Source of the DNA: Hyphomicrobiales bacterium
Lineage (GTDB): Bacteria > Pseudomonadota > Alphaproteobacteria > Rhizobiales > Rhizobiaceae
Direction: 5' to 3'
Length of the DNA stretch: 64,000 nt
Assembly (NCBI GenBank): GCA_900469955.1
Contig: UBYX01000021.1
Span: 1-64,000, forward strand
This document shows, piece by piece, positions 27,924 to 36,494 of this stretch. The position numbers and the translations under genes were made by a program. The notes under the pieces are model-generated. The model was not told the DNA's origin. It worked only from the letters and a program-made list of their open reading frames with translations, and did not search any database. How positions within the stretch are numbered: position 1 is the stretch's first letter; every line of letters starts with the position of its first letter.

Positions 27924-28811
27924 TCAGGATAAGTTCTGACGGCCAGGCCGGCGGAAGAGGCGACTCCGTTCGAAAAGGCCCTCAAGAGAGTTCATGCGTT
28001 CGCGGGTTTCCTCCCAGGTGGCGTTTTGAACCGCCTCGATCAGCGCTTCTACGACAAAGAGCGTGACGACGGACGAATCCCAGGCGGAAGGAGCTTCGGT
28101 ACGCACCTTGAACACGTGCTGCGCCTGTTGGGCGACCGGCGAGGCCCACACATCGGTAAACAAGATGATGACGACGCCACTGGCCCTGGCGGCCTCTGCC
28201 AGCGTCGCCATCTCCTGCTCGTAACGGCGGATATCGAAAATCACCAGAACGTCGCCCGCGTTCATGTTGAGCACATGCTGCGGCCAAGAGCTTGAATTGT
28301 TGGTGATAAGCGTGGTCTTCGGGCGTATGACCTGCATGTGGGTGAAGAAATACTCCGCCAGCGAACCGGTGATGCGGCCACCGACGAAGTGGATGTTTCG
28401 GTCCCGGTCCCGGAGGAGTGCGGCAGCGCCCTCAAAAGTCCGGGTATCCAGATCCGAAAGTGTATCGCGAAGGTTCGCCGTAATCGCCTCGGCAAAGCGG
28501 TTCAGGATGTGGGTTCCGGGCACATTGGAGGCCCAGCGATCGTGCTTGGCGATCGGATTGGAGATCGTTTCTTCCAGTTCCTGGTGCAGGTGGGATTGGA
28601 ATTCCGGGTAACCCTTGTAGCCGAGTTTCTGCACCATGCGTGCGACGGTCGGAGTCGAGACGCCGGCGTTTTCCGCGATCGTCGTGATGCTGCCGAGCCC
28701 CGACACGGGATAATTCTCCAATAGGCTGTCCGCCAACTGTTTTTCCGCACGAGTCAGTCCGTCGTAACGACGACGAATGACATCCGATACGGTGCGTGCT
28801 GTTGGTGGCAC
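27924..28811 (-). CDS. MurR/RpiR family transcriptional regulator (HTH_6-SIS)
   Basis: 295 residues: N-terminal HTH_6 domain (1-80; NAGVSTPTVARMVQKLGYKG as the recognition region) and a SIS phosphosugar-isomerase-fold sensor (about 125-270; NIHFVGGRITGSLAEYFF, DVLVIFDIRRYEQE). It lies between the importer operon, which it precedes on the same strand, and the divergent amidohydrolase gene at 28983. An inverted pair of GAAGAGAATT-type elements fills that divergent gap and is the likely operator. The ligand is unknown; SIS domains usually bind phosphosugars, but rhizobial members next to amine and amino acid genes exist. Confidence 0.88.
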   Translation of the reverse strand: MPPTARTVSDVIRRRYDGLTRAEKQLADSLLENYPVSGLGSITTIAENAGVSTPTVARMVQKLGYKGYPEFQSHLHQELEETISNPIAKHDRWASNVPGTHILNRFAEAITANLRDTLSDLDTRTFEGAAALLRDRDRNIHFVGGRITGSLAEYFFTHMQVIRPKTTLITNNSSSWPQHVLNMNAGDVLVIFDIRRYEQEMATLAEAARASGVVIILFTDVWASPVAQQAQHVFKVRTEAPSAWDSSVVTLFVVEALIEAVQNATWEETRERMNSLEGLFERSRLFRRPGRQNLS

Positions 28812-28889
28812 GAAAGCTGTTCCCTCCGGTCTTCGCCGGTTTGTGACAGGATTAACGATTGTTTCTGGAGAGAAGTCAACGGCCTTACT

Positions 28890-28945
28890 GAAGAGAATTT
28901 TTCAGTTTCACGTTGACGATCATCAAAAAGTGAAGAATTCTCTTC
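28890..28945. promoter_or_regulatory. Inverted pair of 15-base elements between rpiR-type gene and amidohydrolase
   Basis: GAAGAGAATTTTTCA at 28890-28904 and, inverted, TGAAGAATTCTCTTC at 28931-28945 agree at 14 of 15 positions. The centres are 41 bases apart, close to four helical turns. The left copy also contains CTGAA-N8-TTCAG. RpiR-family operators are typically AT-rich GAA...TTC palindromes. Both divergent genes start within 80 bases. Confidence 0.6.
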
Positions 28946-28982
28946 TTGGGACGATTTCAGTCAGATTTCGCGGGAACCTTTC

Positions 28983-29759
28983 ATGCTGGTCCAATCGGAA
29001 TTTTTCACAGAGGCGGACGGTGAACCCGTTGCCGTGGAGAATTCCGGCGGCAGGGGCGACGTCCTGTTGGTCTGCGAGCACGCCTCTCGGCGTCTGCCGG
29101 AGCGCTACGGCAATCTCGGTCTGCCGGAGGAAGCGCTCACCTCCCACATTGCGTGGGATCCAGGTGCGCTTGCTGTTGCGCGGCTGATGTCGAAGGGGCT
29201 CGACGCTACGCTCATCCGCCAGCGCTTCTCCCGCCTCGTTTATGATTGCAACCGCCCGCCAGACTCGCCTGCAGCAATGCGCGACGTTTCGGAAGTCTTT
29301 CGCATTCCGGGCAATGAAAACCTTTCGGATGCGGAGAAGTCGCGGCGCACCACGGCACTTTACATGCCGTTTCACGGTCGCCTTCGCGAAGAGATTGCCG
29401 CGAGGCGGGCAAGAGGGCAGGCGAGCGTGCTCGTCACCATCCACAGTTTCACGCCGATCTATTTCGGCAAGGCGCGTTCGGTCGAGATCGGCATCCTGCA
29501 CGACAAGGACAGCCGTCTTGCAGATCGAATGCTGGAGGCGGCTTCCGATACCGACCTCTACCGGGTCGAGCGCAACGAGCCTTACGGACCGGCCGACGGT
29601 GTAACCCATACGCTTGAAGTTCACGCTTTGCCCGCGGGGCTGCTCAACGTGATGATCGAGGTGAGAAACGATTTGATTGCAGACGAAACCGGCCAGGGGG
29701 TCGCGGCCGATTTCTTGACAGGACTGCTGCGGGAAAGCCTCGCAGAAATCCCAAGATAA
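28983..29759 (+). CDS. N-formylglutamate amidohydrolase family protein
   Basis: 258 residues, about the family length. Signature blocks: VLLVCEHASRRLP (about 25-37), SHIAWDPGALAVAR (about 56-69), RFSRLVYDCNRPP (about 82-94), TIHSFTP (about 150-156) and the late Glu in MIEVRNDL. The His/Glu residues in CEHAS, IHSFTP and IEVRND match the zinc site of the HutG/FGase fold, related to carboxypeptidases. The classic reaction releases formate from N-formylglutamate in histidine degradation, but no hut gene is near. Upstream of an amine gamma-glutamylation operon, it could instead cleave a gamma-glutamyl amide; that is inference. The RpiR-type regulator is divergent. Confidence 0.85.
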   Translation: MLVQSEFFTEADGEPVAVENSGGRGDVLLVCEHASRRLPERYGNLGLPEEALTSHIAWDPGALAVARLMSKGLDATLIRQRFSRLVYDCNRPPDSPAAMRDVSEVFRIPGNENLSDAEKSRRTTALYMPFHGRLREEIAARRARGQASVLVTIHSFTPIYFGKARSVEIGILHDKDSRLADRMLEAASDTDLYRVERNEPYGPADGVTHTLEVHALPAGLLNVMIEVRNDLIADETGQGVAADFLTGLLRESLAEIPR

Positions 29760-29888
29760 GACCCTGGGGAGCAGTGAAAGCTGCAGGTGCCGACACCGGG
29801 AAAAAACGGGCGGCGCCAAGACATGTCGACTGGGGTGGGGGCTGATCATGATGGTTGGCCGCCCGGTTCTTGATCAGGAGAAAAGGGC

Positions 29889-31388
29889 ATGGAAAGTTCA
29901 TCTGCGGGGGTCAGCTACAAGAAAGCTGACGCTTCTTATTTCGAAAAGCGCGGGCTCTCCCGCTATGCGGGCGTATGGTCGCTCTGGGCGCTCGGCGTCG
30001 GGGCGGTTATTTCCGGACATTTTTCCGGCTGGAACTTCGGTTTTGCGACCGGCGGCTGGGGCGGCATGCTGGTTGCCGGCATCATAATCGCAATCATGTA
30101 TCTCGGCCTCACGTTCTCGATTGCCGAGATGAGCCCGGCGCTGCCGCATACGGGTGCGGCCTATTCCTTCGCCCGCACGGCAATGGGGCCCTGGGGCGGC
30201 TTCATCACCGGCCTTTGCGAAAACGTTGAATATGTGCTGACGCCAGCGGTTATCGTGACGTTCATCACGGCCTATGTGAACTCGATCCTGGGGCTCGACG
30301 CGGCCTATTCGCCGCTTGTGTGGATGATCTTCTATGCGATCTTCCTCGCCCTCAATGTCTTCGGGCTGGAACTCTCGTTCAAGGTGACACTGGTCATTAC
30401 CGTTCTTTCACTGGCCGTTCTGGTGTTCTTCTGGATCAGCGCTATCCCGAGCATGGATTTCTCGCGCTGGGCGCTGAATATCGGCATGGGCCCCGACGGC
30501 AAGGCCGTCGAACTGCCGGAAGGCAATGGCGAATGGTTCCCCTTCGGCTTCTCCGGCGTACTCGCCACGCTTCCCTTCGCCGTCTGGCTCTTCCTCGCCA
30601 TCGAGCAACTGCCGCTGGCTGCCGAAGAATCGGTCGATCCCAAGCGGGACATGCCGAAGGGTATCATTCTCGGCATGGTGACACTGATGGTCTCCGCCTT
30701 CATGATCGTTCTGCTCAACCCGTCCGTTCCGGGTGTCGGCTCGTTCCATCTCGGGTCGTCGCTGGAGCCGTTGCTTGACGGTTTCAAGGCGGTGTACGGC
30801 GATAGCGGCGTGGTGATCCTCGGCCTCGTGGCGCTGACGGGCCTCATCGCGAGCTTCCACACGATCCTCTACGCCCAGGGGCGGCAGGTCTATTCGCTGT
30901 CCCGTGCCGGCTACTTCCCGACGGTTCTGTCGGTGACGCACCCCGTCTACAAGACGCCCCACGTGGCAATGATCGCCGGTGCGATCGTCGGCCTTGCGGT
31001 GATGCTCGTGATCTGGTTCTCGCTCGGCGCGGAGCAGGGCGGCAGCATCATCGGCAGCGTGCTTCTCAACATGGCGGTGTTCGGAGCAATGTTCTCCTAC
31101 ATCATGCAGGCGATTTCCTTCATCATCCTGCGCAAGAAGCTCCCGAACATCGAGCGGCCTTTCCGCTCGCCGCTGGGGATTCCCGGGGCTGCGTTGACGA
31201 TCGTCATCGCCGTCGTCACGCTGCTCTATCAGATCCAGGACCCGAACTTCACCAAGGGCGTGCTCTGGGTCGTCATCTGGTTTGCGATCGCGATTGCCTA
31301 TTTCGCATTCGTCGGCCGCCATCGCCTGATCCTCTCCCCCGAGGAAGAATTCGCGATGCAGCACAAGCAAGCGGCCTCGCTCGCCTGA
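29889..31388 (+). CDS. APC-family permease, ethanolamine-permease type
   Basis: 499 residues, 12 membrane helices. The start is fixed by AGGAGAAAAGG before the ATG. The block GVGAVISGHFSGWNFGFATGGWGG (about 38-61) and EMSPALPHTGAAYSFARTAMGPWGGF are as in ethanolamine permeases of the amino acid/polyamine/organocation superfamily (Eat type). It would import ethanolamine or a similar amino alcohol across the inner membrane by coupled transport. It is the first gene of a same-strand run with the glutamine-synthetase-like ligase (64-base gap) and two dehydrogenases. No EutBC ammonia-lyase genes are present, so the route must be different from the classic one. Confidence 0.8.
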   Translation: MESSSAGVSYKKADASYFEKRGLSRYAGVWSLWALGVGAVISGHFSGWNFGFATGGWGGMLVAGIIIAIMYLGLTFSIAEMSPALPHTGAAYSFARTAMGPWGGFITGLCENVEYVLTPAVIVTFITAYVNSILGLDAAYSPLVWMIFYAIFLALNVFGLELSFKVTLVITVLSLAVLVFFWISAIPSMDFSRWALNIGMGPDGKAVELPEGNGEWFPFGFSGVLATLPFAVWLFLAIEQLPLAAEESVDPKRDMPKGIILGMVTLMVSAFMIVLLNPSVPGVGSFHLGSSLEPLLDGFKAVYGDSGVVILGLVALTGLIASFHTILYAQGRQVYSLSRAGYFPTVLSVTHPVYKTPHVAMIAGAIVGLAVMLVIWFSLGAEQGGSIIGSVLLNMAVFGAMFSYIMQAISFIILRKKLPNIERPFRSPLGIPGAALTIVIAVVTLLYQIQDPNFTKGVLWVVIWFAIAIAYFAFVGRHRLILSPEEEFAMQHKQAASLA

Positions 31389-31452
31389 TCGATCCATTTG
31401 CCGGCGCGGCCTGCGTCTGCAGGCCGCGCCTCCCATCTTTCAATAGGAACGG

Positions 31453-32832
31453 ATGCAAGGCATGACCGCCAATTATTCTTTCGACGATCTGAAGCGCGAT
31501 GTCGCGGAAGGCCGTATCGACACCGTTATCGCCGCCCTAGTCGATATGCAGGGCCGCCTCATGGGCAAGCGGTTCCAGGCGGAATATTTCGTCGCGAGCG
31601 CTTACGAAGAAACTCATAGCTGCAATTATCTGCTCGCCACCGACCTCGAGATGGAGACTGTCCCGGGCTACAAGGCGTCCAGCTGGGAGAAGGGTTACGG
31701 CGACTATACCATGAAACCCGATCTCTCGACGCTCAGGAAACTGCCCTGGCTCGAGGCCACCGCATTGGTCCTCTGCGACGTGCTCGATCATCATACGCAC
31801 GAAGAAGTGCCGCATTCGCCGCGTGCGATCCTGAAGAAACAGGTGGCCCGGCTAGAAGCCATGGGCATGAAGGCCTTCATGGCGACCGAACTCGAATTCT
31901 TCCTCTTCGACCAGACTTATGATGAGGCGCGTGCAAGCGGCTACCGCAACCTGAAGCTCGCGAGCGCCTATAACGAAGACTATCACATCTTCCAGACGAC
32001 CAAGGAGGAGGAGGTGATGCGGGCGATCCGCACCGGTCTGCAGGGCGCCGGCATCCCGGTGGAGAATTCCAAGGGCGAAGCCTCACCGGGCCAGGAAGAG
32101 ATCAACGTCCGCTACGCCGATGCGCTGACCATGGCCGACCGCCACGTGATCATCAAGAATGCAGCAAAGGAGATCGCCTGGGCCAAGGGCAAGGCCATCA
32201 CCTTTCTCGCAAAATGGAATTACAGCGCGGCCGGTAGTTCTTCCCACATTCACCAATCCCTTTGGAGCACCGACGGCAAGACGTCGCTCTTCCATGACAA
32301 GGAGGGTGAATACGGCATGTCTACGACCATGAAGCATTACGTGGCCGGTCTGCTGAACCACGCAAGCGAGATCACCTATTTCCTTGCGCCCTACATCAAT
32401 TCCTACAAGCGTTTCATGGCAGGCACCTTCGCGCCGACCAAGGCCGTGTGGTCGAAGGACAACCGCACCGCCGGCTACCGGCTTTGCGGCGAGGCTACCC
32501 GCGGCATCCGGGTCGAATGCCGTGTCGGCGGTTCCGACCTCAACCCCTACCTTGCCATGGCGGCGCTGCTGGCAGCCGGGATCGACGGGATCGAAAAGAA
32601 GATGGAGCTTGAACCCGCCTTCGTCGGAGACGCCTATGCCGGCAAGGATATCCGGGAAATCCCGAAGACACTTCGCGACGCGACCCATCTGCTACACGGT
32701 TCGGCACTGCTTCGTACCGCCTTCGGCGACGATGTCATCGATCACTATGTGCGGGCAGCTCAGTGGGAGCAGGAAGAATACGACCGGCGTGTGACGGATT
32801 GGGAAGTAGCGCGCGGATTCGAGAGGGTGTAG
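31453..32832 (+). CDS. Glutamine-synthetase family gamma-glutamyl amine ligase (possible glutamate-ethanolamine ligase)
   Basis: 459 residues: N-terminal beta-grasp part (about 10-105) and catalytic part (about 112-445). Metal and nucleotide residues are kept: ELEFFLF, GEASPGQEEINV, SSSHIHQSLW, and GYRLCGEATRGIRVECRVGGSDLNPY near 340-365. The Tyr-adenylation loop of housekeeping GlnA is absent, so this is a GS-like ligase, as in PuuA or GlnA4-type enzymes that join glutamate to an amine with ATP. The neighbouring ethanolamine-type permease and dehydrogenases point to an amino alcohol as acceptor; substrate specificity cannot be read from sequence. The ATG at 31462 is an alternative start. Confidence 0.8.
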   Translation: MQGMTANYSFDDLKRDVAEGRIDTVIAALVDMQGRLMGKRFQAEYFVASAYEETHSCNYLLATDLEMETVPGYKASSWEKGYGDYTMKPDLSTLRKLPWLEATALVLCDVLDHHTHEEVPHSPRAILKKQVARLEAMGMKAFMATELEFFLFDQTYDEARASGYRNLKLASAYNEDYHIFQTTKEEEVMRAIRTGLQGAGIPVENSKGEASPGQEEINVRYADALTMADRHVIIKNAAKEIAWAKGKAITFLAKWNYSAAGSSSHIHQSLWSTDGKTSLFHDKEGEYGMSTTMKHYVAGLLNHASEITYFLAPYINSYKRFMAGTFAPTKAVWSKDNRTAGYRLCGEATRGIRVECRVGGSDLNPYLAMAALLAAGIDGIEKKMELEPAFVGDAYAGKDIREIPKTLRDATHLLHGSALLRTAFGDDVIDHYVRAAQWEQEEYDRRVTDWEVARGFERV

Positions 32833-32858
32833 ACCTCTCCACATAAAATCACAGAGCA

Positions 32859-34259
32859 ATGGGAATAGAGATCATGACGATGATCCAATGTATCTCGCCG
32901 GTGGATGGCTCGGTCTATGCCGAGCGCGGGGCCATGTCGGCGGAAGCGGCGGCGGAAGCAATCGGCCGGGCTCGGCATGCGCAGAAGGCCTGGGCGAAGC
33001 GGCCGCTCGAAGAGCGAGTCCAGCTCGTATTGAAGGGGGTGGCGCGGCTGAACGAGATGGCCGACGAGGTGGTTCCGGAGCTTGCCTGGATGATGGGCCG
33101 CCCGGTGCGCTACGGCGGCGAATTCAAGGGCTTCAACGAACGTTCGAACTACGTCGCGTCTATCGCGGCCGATGCGCTGGCCCCGCTGCGCATCGAGGAC
33201 AGCGCCAGCTTCGAACGCCGCATCGAGCGCGAGCCGCATGGGGTCGTCTTCGTGATTGCGCCATGGAACTATCCCTACATGACTGCGATCAACACCATCG
33301 CCCCGGCTTTGATGGCCGGCAATACCGTCGTCATCAAACACGCCTCCCAGACGCTGCTTGTCGGCGAACGCCTGGTGCGCGCCTTCGTCGAGGCCGGTGT
33401 GCCGGAAGACGTCTTCCAGAACCTCTTTCTCGATCACGGTACCACGGCGAAACTGATATCGCAGGGCCTGTTCAACTTCATCAATTTTACCGGTTCCGTC
33501 GAAGGCGGGCGCTCGATCGAACGCGCCGCTGCCGGTACCTTCACCGGCCTCGGCCTGGAACTCGGCGGCAAGGATCCCGGCTACGTCATGGAAGACGCCG
33601 ATCTCGATGCGGCGGTCGACGTGCTGATGGACGGCGCGACCTACAATTCCGGCCAGTGCTGCTGCGGCATCGAGCGCATTTATGTGCACGAAACGCTCTA
33701 CGACCAGTTCGTCGAGAAGTCGGTGGCCTGGGTGTCGAACTACAAGCTCGGCAACCCGCTCGACGAGGAAACGACGCTCGGGCCGATGGCGAACAAGCGT
33801 TTCGCCAAGGTGGTGCGCGAGCAGATCGCCGACGCCGTATCGAAGGGCGCCAAAGCTCTGATTGATCCCAAGCTTTTCCCGGCCGATGACGGCGGCGCCT
33901 ATCTCGCTCCCCAGATCCTCGTCGATGTCGATCATTCCATGCCGTTCATGCGGGAGGAGACCTTTGGTCCGGCCGTCGGCATTATGAAGGTCAAGAGCGA
34001 CGAAGAGGCGCTCCGCCTGATGAACGACAGCCAGTACGGTTTGACCGTATCGCTCTGGACCAGGGATGCCGAACGCGCCGGCCGGCTTGGCCAGGAGATC
34101 GAGACGGGAACCGTGTTCATGAACCGCGCCGACTATCTCGATCCGGCGCTCGTCTGGACAGGTATCAAGGAAACCGGGAGGGGCGGTTCGCTTTCCGTGC
34201 TCGGCTTCCACAATCTGACCCGCCCGAAATCCTATCACCTGAAGAAGGCCACGAAATGA
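32859..34259 (+). CDS. NAD(P)-dependent aldehyde dehydrogenase
   Basis: 466 residues of the ALDH superfamily. Visible: FVIAPWNYPYMTAINTIAPALMAGN (about 130-154), the general base Glu in LELGGKDPGYV (about 231-241), the active-site Cys in YNSGQCCCGIER (about 266-272), and FGPAVGIM (about 369). The run of three cysteines at the active site is unusual but contains the expected nucleophile. In this operon it would oxidise the aldehyde made by the iron-type alcohol dehydrogenase, for example gamma-glutamyl-aminoacetaldehyde to gamma-glutamylglycine. A start at 32874 (Met6) is possible. Its stop overlaps the next gene by ATGA. Confidence 0.9.
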   Translation: MGIEIMTMIQCISPVDGSVYAERGAMSAEAAAEAIGRARHAQKAWAKRPLEERVQLVLKGVARLNEMADEVVPELAWMMGRPVRYGGEFKGFNERSNYVASIAADALAPLRIEDSASFERRIEREPHGVVFVIAPWNYPYMTAINTIAPALMAGNTVVIKHASQTLLVGERLVRAFVEAGVPEDVFQNLFLDHGTTAKLISQGLFNFINFTGSVEGGRSIERAAAGTFTGLGLELGGKDPGYVMEDADLDAAVDVLMDGATYNSGQCCCGIERIYVHETLYDQFVEKSVAWVSNYKLGNPLDEETTLGPMANKRFAKVVREQIADAVSKGAKALIDPKLFPADDGGAYLAPQILVDVDHSMPFMREETFGPAVGIMKVKSDEEALRLMNDSQYGLTVSLWTRDAERAGRLGQEIETGTVFMNRADYLDPALVWTGIKETGRGGSLSVLGFHNLTRPKSYHLKKATK

Positions 34260-35401
34260 ATATCGTCGCGAACTGGAGTTATCCGACCGCCATCAAGCTC
34301 GGCCGCGGCCGCATCAAGGAACTGGCGGACGCCTGCAAGACGCTCGGCCTGAAGAAGCCGTTGCTGGTCACCGATCGGGGACTTGCACCGATGGCGATCA
34401 CCGGCCACGCTCTCGATGTTCTCGAAGAGGCAGGCCTCGGCCGGGCGATCTTCGCCGATGTCGATCCTAACCCGAACGAGAAGAACCTCGAAGCCGGTAT
34501 CAAGGTTTATGGAGATGGCGGACACGACGGCGTGGTTGCCTTCGGAGGGGGCTCCGGTCTCGATCTCGGCAAGCTCATCGCCTTCATGGCCGGCCAGACC
34601 CGGCCCGTATGGGATTTCGAGGACATCGGCGACTGGTGGACCCGCGCCGATGCCTCGAAGATCGCGCCGATCGTCGCCGTGCCGACCACCGCCGGAACCG
34701 GTTCGGAAGTCGGACGGGCAGGGGTGCTCACCAACTCGGTCACGCATGTGAAGAAGATCATCTTCCACCCGAAACTGCTGCCGGGCGTCGTCATCTGCGA
34801 TCCGGAACTGACGATGGGTATGCCGAAGGCAATCACTGCCGGCACCGGAATGGATGCCTTTGCCCACTGCCTGGAGGCTTATTCGTCTCCTTTCTATCAT
34901 CCGATGTCTGGCGCCATCGCGCTCGAAGGCATGCGGCTCGTCAAGGAATTCCTGCCGCGCGCCTACAAGGACGGACAGGATCTCGAAGCCCGCACCAATA
35001 TGATGTCGGCCGCGGCGATGGGGGCGGTCGCCTTCCAGAAGGGGCTCGGCGCGATCCATTCGCTGTCGCATCCGATCGGCGCCGTCTACAACACCCATCA
35101 CGGCATGACCAACGCGGTCGTCATGCCGCCGGTGCTGCGTTTCAACCGCCCTGCGATCGAGGAAAAGATCGCCCGTGCCGCGGCCTATCTCGGGATCGCC
35201 GGCGGGTTCGACGGCTTTTATGATTACGTGCTTTCGCTGCGTTCCGAACTCGGCGTGCCGGAGAATCTTACGGCCATGGGAATCAAGCCGGACCGAATCG
35301 ATGAGCTGACGGCCATGGCGATGGAGGATCCGAGCTGCGGCGGCAATCCCGTCACGATGACGATGGAGAACACCAAAGCGCTTTTCCTCGACTGCTTTTA
35401 A
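34256..35401 (+). CDS. Iron-containing (group III) alcohol dehydrogenase
   Basis: 381 residues. Rossmann part with GGGSGLDLGK (about 98-107) for NAD and PTTAGTGSEVG (about 143-153); metal-binding helical part with MDAFAHCLEAY, IHSLSHPIGAVYNTHHG, which supply the Asp and three His ligands of the Fe-ADH family. It would oxidise a primary alcohol, here plausibly the hydroxyl of an N-glutamylated amino alcohol, to the aldehyde used by the adjacent ALDH. The start overlaps the ALDH stop (ATGA), so the two enzymes are made together. It ends the operon; a strong terminator follows. Confidence 0.92.
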   Translation: MNIVANWSYPTAIKLGRGRIKELADACKTLGLKKPLLVTDRGLAPMAITGHALDVLEEAGLGRAIFADVDPNPNEKNLEAGIKVYGDGGHDGVVAFGGGSGLDLGKLIAFMAGQTRPVWDFEDIGDWWTRADASKIAPIVAVPTTAGTGSEVGRAGVLTNSVTHVKKIIFHPKLLPGVVICDPELTMGMPKAITAGTGMDAFAHCLEAYSSPFYHPMSGAIALEGMRLVKEFLPRAYKDGQDLEARTNMMSAAAMGAVAFQKGLGAIHSLSHPIGAVYNTHHGMTNAVVMPPVLRFNRPAIEEKIARAAAYLGIAGGFDGFYDYVLSLRSELGVPENLTAMGIKPDRIDELTAMAMEDPSCGGNPVTMTMENTKALFLDCF

Positions 35402-35436
35402 GACTTTTTCTCCCGGTAGGATCAATATTAACCAAG

Positions 35437-35460
35437 GCCCGGAGGCCAAAATCTCCGGGC
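35437..35460 (+). terminator. Rho-independent terminator after alcohol dehydrogenase
   Basis: Perfect 8-bp stem GCCCGGAG / CTCCGGGC with an 8-base loop, then TTTTCTGCATTTT. It ends the permease-to-dehydrogenase operon. Confidence 0.88.
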
Positions 35461-35517
35461 TTTTCTGCATTTTGAGGTTCGAACTAAATCTTTTGGTTTA
35501 TTTCCGTGGTGACTAAT

Positions 35518-35534
35518 TTTACAATTCGTTAACC
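35518..35534 (+). promoter_or_regulatory. CtrA-like site TTTA-N7-TTAACC
   Basis: One base from the CtrA consensus TTAA-N7-TTAACC, in the AT-rich gap 86 bases before the ParA-like gene. CtrA is the alphaproteobacterial cell-cycle regulator. A single near-match can arise by chance. Confidence 0.3.
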
Positions 35535-35619
35535 ATGTTTGGAAAGGATGGCTTCACGACACCATGCTTCCCGGTGTCCTCGTGAGCGATGCGGCTCAGG
35601 ATTTCTTCGAGGACCGAAA

Positions 35620-36336
35620 ATGCCTGTAATATCATTTGCAAATGCCAAAGGCGGCGCCGGAAAAACAACGGCCGCGCTCCTGCTCGCTACCGAACTCGCC
35701 CATCAGGGGTTTCGCGTCACCGTCATAGATGCCGATCCGCAGCGCTGGATCAGTCAGTGGTTCGAAACTTCAGGCACCGTGCGCAACATCGAAGTGGTGT
35801 CGGAAGTCACTCTTGCATCGCTGCAGTGTCATCTCCGGGAAATGGCATCGCGCACCGACTATTTCATCATCGACCTCGCCGGCGCCCGCGATGCGCTGGT
35901 CACCACCGCGATAGGCCTTTCCGATCACGTGATGATCCCCGTCCAGGGTTCGGCCATGGACGCCAAGGGGGCGGCGCAGATCCTCGATCTTCTGTCTTAC
36001 ATGAAGGAGAAGGCCGGCCTGGTGATCCCGCATTCGGTCGTGCTGACGCGCGTCACGTCAATGGTTACCACCAAGGCGCTTCTGACCATAAAAGGCCTGC
36101 TTGCATCCCGTGGCGTGCATGTGCTGGATACGCCGATCGGCGAACGGATAGCCTTCAAGGAACTCTTCGAGACAGGCGGCACGCTTCATACGCTGGATCC
36201 TGGCAAGGTCAGCAATCTCGACAAGGCGAAGGAAAATGCCGGTGCCTTTGCGAAGGAAGTCCTGCGTCTCATGCCGGTCAAGATCACCCGCTCGGCCGTG
36301 TCGCGCCTGTTCGGACTCGGCCGCCGCGCCGCCTGA
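35620..36336 (+). CDS. Orphan ParA/MinD-like ATPase (VirC1-like)
   Basis: 238 residues from the ATG at 35620 with GAGGA before it; the longer frame from 35539 has no ribosome site. The deviant Walker [17 protein letters not shown] (8-23) and [11 protein letters not shown] (about 41-51) define the ParA/Soj/MinD group. The size and the substrate-binding style resemble VirC1 and small chromosomal ParA paralogues. No parB, parS repeats, repC or min genes flank it, so it is not a plasmid partition locus. Roles in positioning a polar or transport machine are possible. It stands alone between two strong terminators and has its own promoter region. Confidence 0.82.
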   Translation: MPVISFANAKGGAGKTTAALLLATELAHQGFRVTVIDADPQRWISQWFETSGTVRNIEVVSEVTLASLQCHLREMASRTDYFIIDLAGARDALVTTAIGLSDHVMIPVQGSAMDAKGAAQILDLLSYMKEKAGLVIPHSVVLTRVTSMVTTKALLTIKGLLASRGVHVLDTPIGERIAFKELFETGGTLHTLDPGKVSNLDKAKENAGAFAKEVLRLMPVKITRSAVSRLFGLGRRAA

Positions 36337-36379
36337 GGCACCCGTTATCGAGCCTCGTTCAGCCCAAGGTTTTTATGTG

Positions 36380-36408
36380 AAACGGCCGGTTCAATGAACC
36401 GGCCGTTT
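36380..36408. terminator. Bidirectional terminator between ParA-like gene and L,D-transpeptidase gene
   Basis: Perfect 13-bp stem AAACGGCCGGTTC / GAACCGGCCGTTT with a 3-base loop and A/T runs on both sides. The flanking genes converge on it. Confidence 0.9.
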
Positions 36409-36494
36409 TGCTTGATTGGATTTGGGTTCGGCACCCAACTGCCGGCGAGAATGAGGCGGAAAGGCCGGGTAGTTCGCTCAACTATTCAGCTGGT

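Noticed and set aside
35620..36336. Plasmid repABC/parAB locus
   Set aside because: Only one ParA-like gene is present, with an L,D-transpeptidase gene next to it, no ParB or RepC and no repeated parS-like sites.
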